Below, in pieces: positions 50,755 to 58,915 of a DNA stretch of 64,000 nt. Position numbers and translations under genes: made by a program. The notes under the pieces are model-generated. The model saw only the letters and a list, made by a program, of their open reading frames with translations. It searched no databases and had not been told where the DNA came from. Numbering within the stretch: the first letter of the stretch is position 1; every line of letters begins with the position of its first letter. The stretch comes from CADEDV01 sp964437415 (GTDB lineage: Bacteria > Bacteroidota > Bacteroidia > Chitinophagales > Chitinophagaceae): positions 124,001 through 188,000 of the forward strand of contig CAYTGN010000001.1 in the NCBI GenBank assembly GCA_964437415.1. The letters are read 5' to 3'.

Positions 50755-51681
50755 ATGAAACGTTTCAAAAAAATACTGAAATGGACAGGTATCGTGTTGC
50801 TGGTACTGATCGGTGGCATCAGCGCCACGGTGGCCATGCGTCAGAATGTAGAATATGACAGGCCGTATCCTGCCATCAAGGCTTCTGCTGATTCAACTGT
50901 AATAGTAAAGGGAAAGAACATCGTGTTTGGCACCGCCCATTGCGCCGACTGTCACAGTCCGCTAAATCCCGATTCGCTGATTGCACTGGGGCAGGAAGTG
51001 CTTCTGTCCGGAGGCCATGCATTCAAATTGCCTATCGGAACTATCTATGCAAAGAATATTACTCCCGATGATGAAACAGGAATAGGAAGATATACGGATG
51101 CGGAAATCGCAAGGGCACTTCGCTATGGTGTTCGTCCCGATGGAACCGTGCTTTTTGATTTCATGCCATTTCATGATATGTCAGACGAAGACCTGGGAGC
51201 CGTGATATCTTATTTGCGTTCGCAACAACCCGTGAAGAATGCTGTGTCGGCAAACGAAATGAATGTGCTTGGCAAAGCAGTAAAAGCATTGCTGCTAAAA
51301 CCTGCGGGGCCTTCGGGAGAAGTGCCAGAGTCAGTAAAGCCGGATACTTCGGCTAACTATGGCGCCTATCTTGCCAACAGCATCGCCAATTGTAAAGGAT
51401 GTCATACCCCCAGAAATATGATGACAGGTGCTTTTGAAGGAGAGCCTTATTCCGGGGGCCTGGAGATAGAAGGATTTATCACCCCCAATCTAACCACGGA
51501 CAGCAGCAGCCGCATGTTTGGCTGGACCCGGGAGATATTCATTGACCGCATCCGCATGGGAAAGCTGCAACCCCGGTCGCCGATGCCCTGGAACTCCTAC
51601 AAACGGATGAGCGATGAGGAACTGACAGCGATATATAATTACCTGCAAACTGTGAAACCGGTCAAAACCGTTCAACCATGA
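50755..51681 (+). CDS. Diheme cytochrome c, membrane anchored
   Basis: 308 residues. One N-terminal transmembrane anchor (ILKWTGIVLLVLIGGISATVAM). Two cytochrome c modules with heme sites CADCH (about 63-67) and CKGCH (about 213-217); each has the NITPD/NLTTD segment, an acidic E(I/F)-x-x-(A/R)-(L/I)-R-x-G helix and a Met ligand in FMPFHDMSDEDL or SPMPWNSYKRMSDEEL. The modules and the upstream monoheme protein are paralogues. Together they offer three hemes for electron transfer to a periplasmic oxidase or dehydrogenase; no catalytic subunit lies nearby. Confidence 0.9.
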   Translation: MKRFKKILKWTGIVLLVLIGGISATVAMRQNVEYDRPYPAIKASADSTVIVKGKNIVFGTAHCADCHSPLNPDSLIALGQEVLLSGGHAFKLPIGTIYAKNITPDDETGIGRYTDAEIARALRYGVRPDGTVLFDFMPFHDMSDEDLGAVISYLRSQQPVKNAVSANEMNVLGKAVKALLLKPAGPSGEVPESVKPDTSANYGAYLANSIANCKGCHTPRNMMTGAFEGEPYSGGLEIEGFITPNLTTDSSSRMFGWTREIFIDRIRMGKLQPRSPMPWNSYKRMSDEELTAIYNYLQTVKPVKTVQP

Positions 51682-51881
51682 AAAAGATAGCGGGATATAT
51701 TCTTTATGCCATCATTTGCGCCGCTGTTATCAGTACGGCCATCCTGGCGGGCATCAAAGGGCATCACTGTCGTGAATGTGCAATCGCTTTTGGTGAAAAA
51801 GAAAAGGGAGACAACCGGGTTTCGGAGATCAGCCGTTATACGCTGCCGTTAGAAAATCAAAAAGCAGTAAAACTAAAATAG
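51678..51881 (+). CDS. Small membrane protein with HHCREC motif
   Basis: 67 residues; its ATG overlaps the stop of the diheme gene (ATGA), so it is translationally coupled. One transmembrane helix (IAGYILYAIICAAVISTAILAGI) is followed directly by KGHHCRECAIAF and a polar tail. C-x2-C preceded by two His, without the His of a heme site, suggests a metal or redox site near the membrane surface. No family recognised. Coupling to cytochromes suggests an accessory or assembly role; this is inference. Confidence 0.65.
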   Translation: MKKIAGYILYAIICAAVISTAILAGIKGHHCRECAIAFGEKEKGDNRVSEISRYTLPLENQKAVKLK

Positions 51882-51884
51882 CAG

Positions 51885-52436
51885 TCAGCGCCGCTGCATT
51901 TTTTTGATCAGCACCACACTGTCGTGGTAGTCGGGTACAAAGCCCTGAGGTATCTCATCGGTGGGCTGAAAACCGGCTTTCAGGTAGGCTTTCACCGCCC
52001 AGATATTGCGTTTGGAAGGAGCCATGATAAACTGGCGGCAATCCATTTCGTCATACAAAAAATCACAAAGAGAAAGTACGGCGTCAGTGCCATAGCCGTT
52101 GCTGGTATTTTTGCGTTCACTCATCCAGATGTCCAGTTCGGTGGACTGATCTTCCACATTGATGTCATTATAATTTACCTGGCCCACCGGCTGCCCTGCC
52201 GCTTCAATGATGAAACAGCGGCCACGGTAAGGCGCTGAACCATCAAAATAATATTCTTTATAATCTTCAGTGAATTCCTCCCAGGTAGGCACGGGGTGAT
52301 CAGGAAAATTAGGCAGGCCCAGCATCAGCGGGGTGAGATCAGACTTTGCCAGCCATTGATAAACTGACAAGCGGTCGTTCATGGTTGCCGGCCGCAGGCA
52401 CACGACTTCACCTTGTATGCCGATTGTGTGGTTCAT
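51885..52436 (-). CDS. GNAT-family N-acetyltransferase
   Basis: 183 residues. Begins GIQGEVVCLRPATMNDRLSVYQWL; the acetyl-CoA region is AGQPVGQVNYNDINVEDQSTELDIWMSERKNTSNGYGTDAVLSLCDFL, with a modified R-x-x-G-x-G/A loop (K-N-T-S-N-G-Y-G), then IMAPSKRNIWAVKAYLKAGFQ near the C-terminus, characteristic of GNAT motifs A and B. The 183-residue length is coincidental to the three secreted proteins. Converges on the cytochrome operon with 3 bases between stops. Substrate unknown. Confidence 0.88.
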   Translation of the reverse strand: MNHTIGIQGEVVCLRPATMNDRLSVYQWLAKSDLTPLMLGLPNFPDHPVPTWEEFTEDYKEYYFDGSAPYRGRCFIIEAAGQPVGQVNYNDINVEDQSTELDIWMSERKNTSNGYGTDAVLSLCDFLYDEMDCRQFIMAPSKRNIWAVKAYLKAGFQPTDEIPQGFVPDYHDSVVLIKKMQRR

Positions 52437-52544
52437 GCCTCTATAGACAGGAGTGGGGAGGAAAATGTTGCGTGGGAAATACCAGAAGTTATAGTATGGC
52501 CTCTACTTTATTTGTGCTGTTTAACGATGGAAGGGTTTTTCAGG

Positions 52545-53201
52545 CTAATTTCCTGACACTACAACATATTCTCTCTTATATAAATTCTTCTCCAGCACTT
52601 CCAGCACAAAGGCTGCAAGACTACGGCGGCTGATAGTGAGCTTTGGTTTGGGATGGTTATCCTGGCTGACGGTGACCGGTTTCTTTTTCTTGAAATTGGT
52701 GAGCCCGGCAGGGCGGATAGCGGTGAAGATCAATGAGGATTGCTGCACAAGTTTTTCCTGCTGTTCATGGCCCTGATAGGGATAACGCAGGTTGCTGTTA
52801 TCAATCATCCAGCGAAACCAGCCGGGAATATCTTTTTTTGTTTCGGCCACTCCCCAGGCAGAAATAAATATATAGCGATGGATGGAGTGAGCAGGCGCCA
52901 GTTCAATGATATGCTGTGCCACAACCGGAAGAAAATCTTTCGGCGTTCTTAACCCGGCCCAGGGCCAGTCGCTTTTTCTTGAAATATTCAGAGCATTGAT
53001 GATGGCTTCGCAACCCTGCATAGCAGCAGCCAGTGATTGTTTGTTTGCAGGCGTTCCTTCAAACAATAAAAAGTTAGGATGAGCCAGCCTGATTTTTTGT
53101 TCGTTTCTTACTAATGCATGAACAATGTGTCCCTGTTGCAGCGCCGTTTCAAGAATATGTTTTCCTGTCCGGCCTGAAGCTCCCAGTAACAGTATCCTCA
53201 T
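52545..53201 (-). CDS. NAD(P)-binding (NmrA/SDR-like) protein
   Basis: 218 residues from the Met at 53201, where MRILLLGASGRTGKHILETALQQGH gives the G-x-x-G-x-x-G dinucleotide loop; longer upstream frames overlap the neighbouring gene. VHALVRNE (Arg for NADPH), ALNISRKSDW, IFISAWGVAE (the serine/tyrosine region is altered) and AIRPAGLTNFKK follow the atypical SDR or NAD(P)H-binding DUF group. Likely a reductase or regulatory sensor. Same strand as, and 29 bases after, the DUF1772-like gene. Confidence 0.85.
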   Translation of the reverse strand: MRILLLGASGRTGKHILETALQQGHIVHALVRNEQKIRLAHPNFLLFEGTPANKQSLAAAMQGCEAIINALNISRKSDWPWAGLRTPKDFLPVVAQHIIELAPAHSIHRYIFISAWGVAETKKDIPGWFRWMIDNSNLRYPYQGHEQQEKLVQQSSLIFTAIRPAGLTNFKKKKPVTVSQDNHPKPKLTISRRSLAAFVLEVLEKNLYKREYVVVSGN

Positions 53202-53230
53202 AGCAAAAACTTTAAAGTAACACTGCAAAA

Positions 53231-53698
53231 TTACTTTTCCTGTTTGCTTAAACCCAGGAACAGTGTAATTGCCAAAACAACCAGGGTAGCTAACCGCACA
53301 AGGCTCAAAGTTTCCCATAACCCGGCTCTTCTTGCTAAAGAGCTGTCCACATCGGCCGAATAGGCAGTGCCGGTGATGCTCAAAAGTTCAGGCACAAAAT
53401 AGATGAAAGTTATTGCCAGTATCAATACATAGGACAGCAACGTAATTAAAATGTTTTTTCTCCTCTTTGTTTTCCATGATAAGATAAGACTGGCAGCTAA
53501 TAAAAGCAGGGTGACCGGGTGAACGGCCATCCAGAACGGTTCGGGGTTAAGGCCATATTGTCCCTGGAACATGCTTAAGGAAGCAGGAGGAGCTGCTGCC
53601 CACTGTGGCACAACGGCCACATGTTCATAAATGGCGGCGCCAATGACTACCGAAAAGGAAAGGCAGGCTAACGAATACAGCATGTTTTTAAAATTCAT
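53231..53698 (-). CDS. DUF1772-like membrane protein
   Basis: 155 residues with four transmembrane helices (about 5-27, 57-78, 84-105, 132-150). YEHVAVVPQWAAAPPASLSMFQG is near the N-terminus and SLARRAGLWETLSLVRL before the last helix, the W-x-x-x-x-x-x-R arrangement of DUF1772-type proteins. Same length and topology as the product at 48799, though the sequences are clearly different. It lies upstream of the NAD(P)-binding gene, so a redox partnership is possible. Confidence 0.7.
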   Translation of the reverse strand: MNFKNMLYSLACLSFSVVIGAAIYEHVAVVPQWAAAPPASLSMFQGQYGLNPEPFWMAVHPVTLLLLAASLILSWKTKRRKNILITLLSYVLILAITFIYFVPELLSITGTAYSADVDSSLARRAGLWETLSLVRLATLVVLAITLFLGLSKQEK

Positions 53699-53730
53699 GG
53701 TTTGTGGTTTTATTTAAGAAATGATTGATA

Positions 53731-53794
53731 AAAAAAAGTGATGGCTTATTGCAGAGACTTGCTTGCTGCAAAGAAGCCTGCTGCGCCATCACTT
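53731..53794 (-). terminator. terminator after the hemerythrin operon
   Basis: AAGTGATGGC (53794-53785) and GCCATCACTT (53745-53736), a perfect 10-bp stem around a 39-base loop that can itself fold, followed on the minus strand by a run of eight T. Confidence 0.7.
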
Positions 53795-53821
53795 AACCCT
53801 AATGCTGCGCTAACAGCTTTT

Positions 53822-53932
53822 TTATAATACCGACTTTACCCGGTAATAAAACATTTTCCTGATGAAACTACGTCTTGCAGCAAGAGTGGCAACGATACTG
53901 ACCATGTCGGCAAATACAATAAACTTTTTCAT
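53822..53932 (-). CDS. Possible 36-residue basic peptide
   Basis: ATG at 53932 to TAA at 53822 encodes MKKFIVFADMVSIVATLAARR then a basic end FYYRVKSVL, 36 residues. It starts 11 bases after the stop of the hemerythrin gene and ends 28 bases before the terminator stem, so it fills the operon's end exactly. The amphipathic, basic character could make it a small membrane-associated protein. No homologue known to me. Confidence 0.4.
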   Translation of the reverse strand: MKKFIVFADMVSIVATLAARRSFIRKMFYYRVKSVL

Positions 53933-53943
53933 AGCATTATTTT

Positions 53944-54621
53944 TTATGCGACCATCGCCCCTTCGGTCAGGTCTTCGAGTATTTTGCGAAAACGGGTTTG
54001 CGGCAATTCTTTTTCAGCAATGCTGAAGAGATTGCCAAAAACAAAATCAGGTGCATTGGTCTGCACTTCCTTCAGCCAGTTGCTGATCTCCGCATTGCTG
54101 AGGCCTTTCATCATCCACGAGGAGTAGAAGCCCATATCATCAGGCTTAAGGTTTGCCACAATACGATGATTGATGGCAATGATCTCTGCATCGCTGTAAT
54201 ATCTCCACAGCCTGTCGTTCAGCACAGATTCTTCTTTGGCCATGTGCTCAATATTGAAGGTCATGAAAGCATTAAAGGCATGCATCAATTCAATCGCTTT
54301 TTGCTGTTGCTGCTCCGCTTCTGTGATTTGTGCCAGGGAGCTGAGCAGGATTCTCAGCTTATCAGCGATGGCATGGTCTTCCGCATGTTCCTGCTCAAAG
54401 GCATCCGCCAGCGCCGGCTCATATTGTTCAATGGCGGACAGCACATACTCATCTTCAACAACAGCATGGCCGTCAAATGCATGAAGTGTTTTCCGGATCT
54501 TTTCCATTATCATTTCTGCATCTTCCGGGTTGCTGAAATCGGTTTGCTGAATGGTCAGCGCTGTATCATACAATAATGCCCTCAGCCCCTTGTGTATCTG
54601 GTTAAATATGTTGAAACGCAT
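53944..54621 (-). CDS. Hemerythrin-domain protein
   Basis: 225 residues. The four-helix bundle has HKGLRALLYDTALTIQ (His), LHAFDGHAVVEDEYVLSAI (His and Glu), FEQEHAEDHAIADKL (His-Glu and His) and FNIEHMAKEESVLNDRLW (H-x3-E), the ligand pattern of bacterial hemerythrin-like proteins that bind a diiron centre. Roles include oxygen or NO sensing and iron stress. Upstream, on its strand, two CAATTCAT-like units 21 bases apart suggest LytTR control. Confidence 0.85.
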   Translation of the reverse strand: MRFNIFNQIHKGLRALLYDTALTIQQTDFSNPEDAEMIMEKIRKTLHAFDGHAVVEDEYVLSAIEQYEPALADAFEQEHAEDHAIADKLRILLSSLAQITEAEQQQQKAIELMHAFNAFMTFNIEHMAKEESVLNDRLWRYYSDAEIIAINHRIVANLKPDDMGFYSSWMMKGLSNAEISNWLKEVQTNAPDFVFGNLFSIAEKELPQTRFRKILEDLTEGAMVA

Positions 54622-54689
54622 AAAGGATAAGATTTAATGGTGATTGATGATGTAAAATTCCGTTGCCGGAAGCAGCCGGTCAATTGAAT

Positions 54690-54726
54690 AACGGATGAAT
54701 TGCATTTTACGGCGGATGAAACTGTG
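54690..54726 (-). promoter_or_regulatory. candidate LytTR-type direct repeat upstream of the hemerythrin gene
   Basis: On the minus strand AGTTTCATCCG (from 54723) and CAATTCATCCG (from 54702) are 21 bases apart, 75-100 bases upstream of the hemerythrin start and oriented toward it. The region also lies upstream of the divergent propeller-sensor gene, but in the opposite sense. Confidence 0.5.
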
Positions 54727-54829
54727 CCGGGGCGACGACCCCTAAAGCAGCCCGTTCGTTATTTTCCGCAATCCATCCCCATCCATAACAGCTCATCGCT
54801 GCAAATGCCTGATTTGACTTTTCCATAGG

Positions 54830-54837
54830 TATATTTG
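54830..54837 (+). promoter_or_regulatory. -7 box of the propeller-sensor gene
   Basis: TATATTTG is an exact TAnnTTTG box. It abuts an ATG at 54838, so transcription would start inside the first codons; this supports the in-frame GTG at 54856 as the true start. The nearest TTTG is only 13 bases upstream. Confidence 0.4.
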
Positions 54838-54855
54838 ATGTTAATAAACCCTGGT

Positions 54856-57800
54856 GTGAAAAAAGTTTTGCTGCTATTTTTTTCAGCGCTGTTCCTGGCG
54901 TCGGTGGCCCTGGCCCAACCGGTGAGGAAATATGCGTTTACCCATTATGGACAGGCCCAGGGGCTGAGTTCCAACGAGGCGCTTTGCACCGTACAGGATA
55001 AAGATGGTTTTATCTGGATCGGCACCAGCAATGGCCTGCAACGCTATGACGGGGTGCGGTTTCTCACATTTAAACAGCAAAAGGATAATCCATCTTCCAT
55101 TCCCGGAAATTATATTCAGCAATTACTTATTGATAAAAAAGGCAACCTGTGGCTGATGGCCGATGGTAAACGGGTTGGCATTTTTGATACCAGGTGGTTC
55201 ACATTCAGGGAAGTGAGCATCAGGCCGGAAAAGGAGCATCATCTCCACGGGCAAAAAAAAATTGTTGAAGATGAACAGGGCAACATGATGATGGTGATAG
55301 CAAGTGTTCAATTGCTTACCTATAATGAAAAGGCCAATGATTTTTCTGCTGCACATAATTTCATTCCCATCCATGAGGAATGGGGCATCGTGGATATTTA
55401 CCAGCTCCCCGGAACTGCAAAATATATAATCGGCACCCACACGGGGATGATAGTATATAATAGTCTCACTAAAAAAATAAACCGTTCAGGCAATAATCCC
55501 GACAATGAATTGCTTGTGCAGCGGTTTGGCCATTTAAAAAGCGCCGGTCATTTTATGACAGATAACAGCGGCCGCCTGTGGTTTGATATATGGATTGATT
55601 TTCCGCGGATCTATGCTTATGATACCCGAAAAGATGAAACCGTGCTGGCCAATTATGATTTTTTAGCAGCAACAGGCGGTTATCATGAAGTGCATGGTTT
55701 TCTGCAACAAAAGGACAGCAGCATCTGGGTTGTGGGGCTGGGAGTGTTTGCCCGTTTTTTGGAAAAGGAAAAAAAATTCCAGATGGTGTACAATGGTTAT
55801 GAGAACGAGCAGAGCATCGCTTATGCAAAAGTGGGTCATCTTACAGAGGACCGGGAAGGCAATTTGTGGGTGGCCACCAGCAATAACGGATTGTATCGCT
55901 TTAATCCTGCCGAGCAATTTTTTACTAATACGAGGCACTTGCACCGGCAAAGCGGCAAGCCGGGTGATGGCAGTGTGATGTCATTTGCCTATGCTAAGAA
56001 CGGAACCATTTTGGCAGGCACCTGGGGCGATGGATTATACCGGTATGACAGCAACCTGAATGTGTTGCCGCTGAATATAAAAGGATTCAGTGAAAAAGGA
56101 ACCCCTTCTATATGGAGTATGTGCCTGTCTGCCGACAGCAACACGATTTGGATGGCATCTCAGCCCGGCATTCACAGGTATGACCAGGCTGCAGGTAAAG
56201 TAACTTTTTATGATCCCCCGGCCATGAAAAACAGAACTGTCAGGCAGGTGGCAGAGGACAGTTTTGGTAATCTATGGCTGGGCACACAAAGTATAGGCCT
56301 TTTTAAGTGGGACAAGGAAAAAGGCAGAACAAATTTTAATGACGGTATTTCTTTTTTTAAGGATTTACCCGTTGCACAGGTCATTAAAATTTACATTGAT
56401 AAAAAGGGAAATGTTTGGGTATCTGTTGACGGATGGGGATTGTATGTGATAGATCCCGCCACCAATAAGGTGCTGATGCACTTTGGCAGCAAAGAACCCC
56501 AACAAAGAAATCTGTCAACGGATATTGTGAGGGACGTCATGCAGTATGATGACTCCTTAATACTGATACTGGGCAACAGCCTGATGCTCTATCATACAGA
56601 GCAAGAAAAGATCATCCGGTCAGTGGGCTCAACAGACGCCACATTTGGCCCTGCAGTTTCAATGGAAAAAGACCGTTTCGGCTACGTATGGCTGTCCGGA
56701 GTGTCAGGTATCTACCGGGCAAATATTTACAGCAGGATATTTATCGGATTCAGCAGGGTAGATGGTATCGCCAATGACTATTTTATCGTTTCGGCTTCAC
56801 TGACCCTGCCCGACGGAAGGATCTTATTTGGCGCCGATAACCAGTTTGTGAGCTTCGATCCGTCAAAAGTGCAGCTCAACGAGAAAGCGCCGCCTGTTGT
56901 CATTACGGGTTTCGCCCTGATGAACAAACCCCTGCTGGTGGATTCATTATTTCAAAATGAAAGGGTGGACCTGGCGCCGGAAGATAATTCCATTGCCATC
57001 CAGTTTGCCGGGCTTAGTTATAACAGCGCCTATATCATTCGCTATAAAATGGAAGGCTTAGACAAAGACTGGAAGATCGCTGATAAGAATTTTGAGGCTG
57101 TTTACAGCTATTTGCCCCCTGGCAACTATACATTTCAACTTCGCAGCGAGGATGCAGAAGGTAAAGCAGGTCCGCACCATACCGAATTAAAAATAAAAGT
57201 GAAGCCGCCGTTCTGGAAAACATGGTGGTTCCTCGGCATGGTGATATTTGCGGCAACGGCTGTTTTGTTCTGGCTGGATAAACTAAGAATGCAAAGGCTG
57301 CGGGCCACCGAAAGTATCCGTACCAGGATTGCAACCAGCCTCACGGAAGACCTGAGCAATTCACTCAGCAATATTAATATCTCCAGCGAGCTGGCGAAAA
57401 CAAAGATTGATACCGATACAAAGCGTACCAAAGAATATATTTCGCAGATCAGTGAAACCAGTAACCGCATGGTGCAGGCGATGTATGACATGGTATGGAG
57501 CATTGATCCCCGCAATGATACCATGGCCAATACGATTGATCGCATGAAAACCTATTCCGGGGAAACAGAAAATATTCATTCCATCTCCATTGACTTTGAT
57601 ATTGACCCGGCCATTGAAAGGCTGAAATTAGATATGGAGCACCGCTACGAACTGTTATGTATTTTCAAAGAGGCATTGGACAATGCGGCAAGACATTCTT
57701 CCTGCCGCTATGTAAAAGTGAGCCTTCGTTTCAATAAAGCCAGGCTGATCATGATGATCATTGACGATGGAAAAGGATTTTTGATGAGTGATGCAGCCAT

Positions 57801-57915
57801 GCTGAGCAGGGGCATGAGTGATATGCGCCGCAGGGCATCTTCGCTGAATGCCGGGTTCTATGTTGAATCGGAGATCAATACCGGAACTGTGGTGAAGCTG
57901 GAAATGCCGGTTTAA
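54856..57915 (+). CDS. Propeller sensor kinase without a phospho-acceptor His
   Basis: 1019 residues from the GTG at 54856, which gives the signal peptide (M)KKVLLLFFSALFLASVALAQ; upstream starts at 54835/54838 overlap the -7 box. Reg_prop beta-propeller blades (GLSSNEALCTVQDKDGFIWIGTSNGLQRYDG and many DxxGNLW repeats, about 25-680), a Y_Y_Y domain (LSYNSAYIIRYKMEGLDKDW), one transmembrane helix (WWFLGMVIFAATAVLFWL), and a NarL-type kinase region. In the dimerisation helix IATSLTEDLSNSLSNI the expected His of LHD is Thr830. The ATPase boxes EALDNAARHS, DDGKGF and GMSDMRRRA are intact. Upstream of, and convergent with, the LytTR pair. Confidence 0.9.
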   Translation: MKKVLLLFFSALFLASVALAQPVRKYAFTHYGQAQGLSSNEALCTVQDKDGFIWIGTSNGLQRYDGVRFLTFKQQKDNPSSIPGNYIQQLLIDKKGNLWLMADGKRVGIFDTRWFTFREVSIRPEKEHHLHGQKKIVEDEQGNMMMVIASVQLLTYNEKANDFSAAHNFIPIHEEWGIVDIYQLPGTAKYIIGTHTGMIVYNSLTKKINRSGNNPDNELLVQRFGHLKSAGHFMTDNSGRLWFDIWIDFPRIYAYDTRKDETVLANYDFLAATGGYHEVHGFLQQKDSSIWVVGLGVFARFLEKEKKFQMVYNGYENEQSIAYAKVGHLTEDREGNLWVATSNNGLYRFNPAEQFFTNTRHLHRQSGKPGDGSVMSFAYAKNGTILAGTWGDGLYRYDSNLNVLPLNIKGFSEKGTPSIWSMCLSADSNTIWMASQPGIHRYDQAAGKVTFYDPPAMKNRTVRQVAEDSFGNLWLGTQSIGLFKWDKEKGRTNFNDGISFFKDLPVAQVIKIYIDKKGNVWVSVDGWGLYVIDPATNKVLMHFGSKEPQQRNLSTDIVRDVMQYDDSLILILGNSLMLYHTEQEKIIRSVGSTDATFGPAVSMEKDRFGYVWLSGVSGIYRANIYSRIFIGFSRVDGIANDYFIVSASLTLPDGRILFGADNQFVSFDPSKVQLNEKAPPVVITGFALMNKPLLVDSLFQNERVDLAPEDNSIAIQFAGLSYNSAYIIRYKMEGLDKDWKIADKNFEAVYSYLPPGNYTFQLRSEDAEGKAGPHHTELKIKVKPPFWKTWWFLGMVIFAATAVLFWLDKLRMQRLRATESIRTRIATSLTEDLSNSLSNINISSELAKTKIDTDTKRTKEYISQISETSNRMVQAMYDMVWSIDPRNDTMANTIDRMKTYSGETENIHSISIDFDIDPAIERLKLDMEHRYELLCIFKEALDNAARHSSCRYVKVSLRFNKARLIMMIIDDGKGFLMSDAAMLSRGMSDMRRRASSLNAGFYVESEINTGTVVKLEMPV

Positions 57916-57943
57916 AAATGAGGAATAATGAATGTAAAATAAG

Positions 57944-57973
57944 AAATGAGAAAGTTAGACCACTTTCTCATTT
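57944..57973. terminator. bidirectional terminator between the sensor and regulator genes
   Basis: AAATGAGAAAGT (57944-57955) and ACTTTCTCATTT (57962-57973), a perfect 12-bp stem with a 6-base loop, extended by weaker outer pairing. A/T-rich flanks on both sides suit both convergent genes. Confidence 0.8.
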
Positions 57974-58002
57974 GCGATTCTTTATTTCTAATTCCTGATT
58001 TA

Positions 58003-58782
58003 CTATTTCCCCATCCACTTTTTAAAATCAGTTACTTTTTCCCGGCTTACGATGGATTCTTTGTCCACTACAGGTTTTAAGGAAAGCATCAGGCGGTTGC
58101 CGAAATAATCATGTATCTGGTCAATGCTGCTGATGGAAACATAAAAAGACCGGCTGATACGGAAATATCTTTCAGGGTCCAGCATTTCTTCCAGTTCATC
58201 CATGGTGTAGTCCACCACATATTTTTTGTTGTCGTGTGTTTTGAAAAAATTCAGCCGGCCATCGCTGTAGAAATAGGCGATCTCTTCCACTTCCACACTC
58301 ACTAATTTCTGGGCATGTTTCACCAAAAAGCGTTTCCGGAATTCTTTGGGCTGCAATTTTTGCTGCAGTTCTTTCACAAGGCTGTCCACATTCAGCGGCG
58401 AATTGTCACTATGGCCGCCATACATGCTCTTTAAATTTTTGAATTTATCCAACGCTGCCTGGAGGTCTTCCTTCTGAACGGGTTTCAGCAGGTAATCTAC
58501 ACTGTTCACCTTAAAAGCTTTCAGGGCAAACTCATCATAAGAAGTGGTGAAGATGACAGTGCTTTTCACTTCTGTTTTATCAAAGATCTCGAAGCTTTGC
58601 CCGTCGGCCAGTTCAATATCCATCAGGATGAGGTCCGGCGCCGGGTTGCTTTCGAGCCAGTTTACAGACGAACGGATGCTGTCGGCCACTCCCACCACTT
58701 CGGCGGAAGCATCAACTGTTTCCAGTGTTTTGCGCAATTTTTTGACCGCCAGTTCTTCGTCCTCGATGATCAGTACTTTCAT
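58003..58782 (-). CDS. LytTR response regulator
   Basis: 259 residues from the Met at 58782 (MKVLIIEDEELAVKKL). Receiver domain with phospho-acceptor Asp55 (LILMDIELAD), Thr in VIFTTSYD and Lys in DYLLKPV; C-terminal LytTR DNA-binding domain (IAYFYSDGRLNFFKT, YFRISRSFYVSISSI, ending VSREKVTDFKKWMGK). It pairs with the LytS-type kinase 134 bases upstream on the same strand. Direct repeats of CAATTCAT spaced 20 bases lie 89-116 bases upstream of its start, so it may control itself. The best candidate to bind the repeats found at five places in this window. Confidence 0.94.
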   Translation of the reverse strand: MKVLIIEDEELAVKKLRKTLETVDASAEVVGVADSIRSSVNWLESNPAPDLILMDIELADGQSFEIFDKTEVKSTVIFTTSYDEFALKAFKVNSVDYLLKPVQKEDLQAALDKFKNLKSMYGGHSDNSPLNVDSLVKELQQKLQPKEFRKRFLVKHAQKLVSVEVEEIAYFYSDGRLNFFKTHDNKKYVVDYTMDELEEMLDPERYFRISRSFYVSISSIDQIHDYFGNRLMLSLKPVVDKESIVSREKVTDFKKWMGK

Positions 58783-58870
58783 ACCTGTTGTTTTAGTGTT
58801 GTGTACTGCCAAGGTACTACCAATAAACCGGCCGCAGAACTGTTTTCTGCCGGTTTGCTTATCCCTTTGT

Positions 58871-58898
58871 ATGAATTGGTTTTTTCCGGTATGAATTG
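58871..58898 (-). promoter_or_regulatory. candidate LytTR-type direct repeat upstream of the LytTR regulator
   Basis: CAATTCATAC on the minus strand begins at 58898 and again at 58878, identical over ten bases and 20 bases apart, oriented toward the regulator gene. Confidence 0.65.
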
Positions 58899-58915
58899 AA
58901 ACGGCGGCGGGCAGG

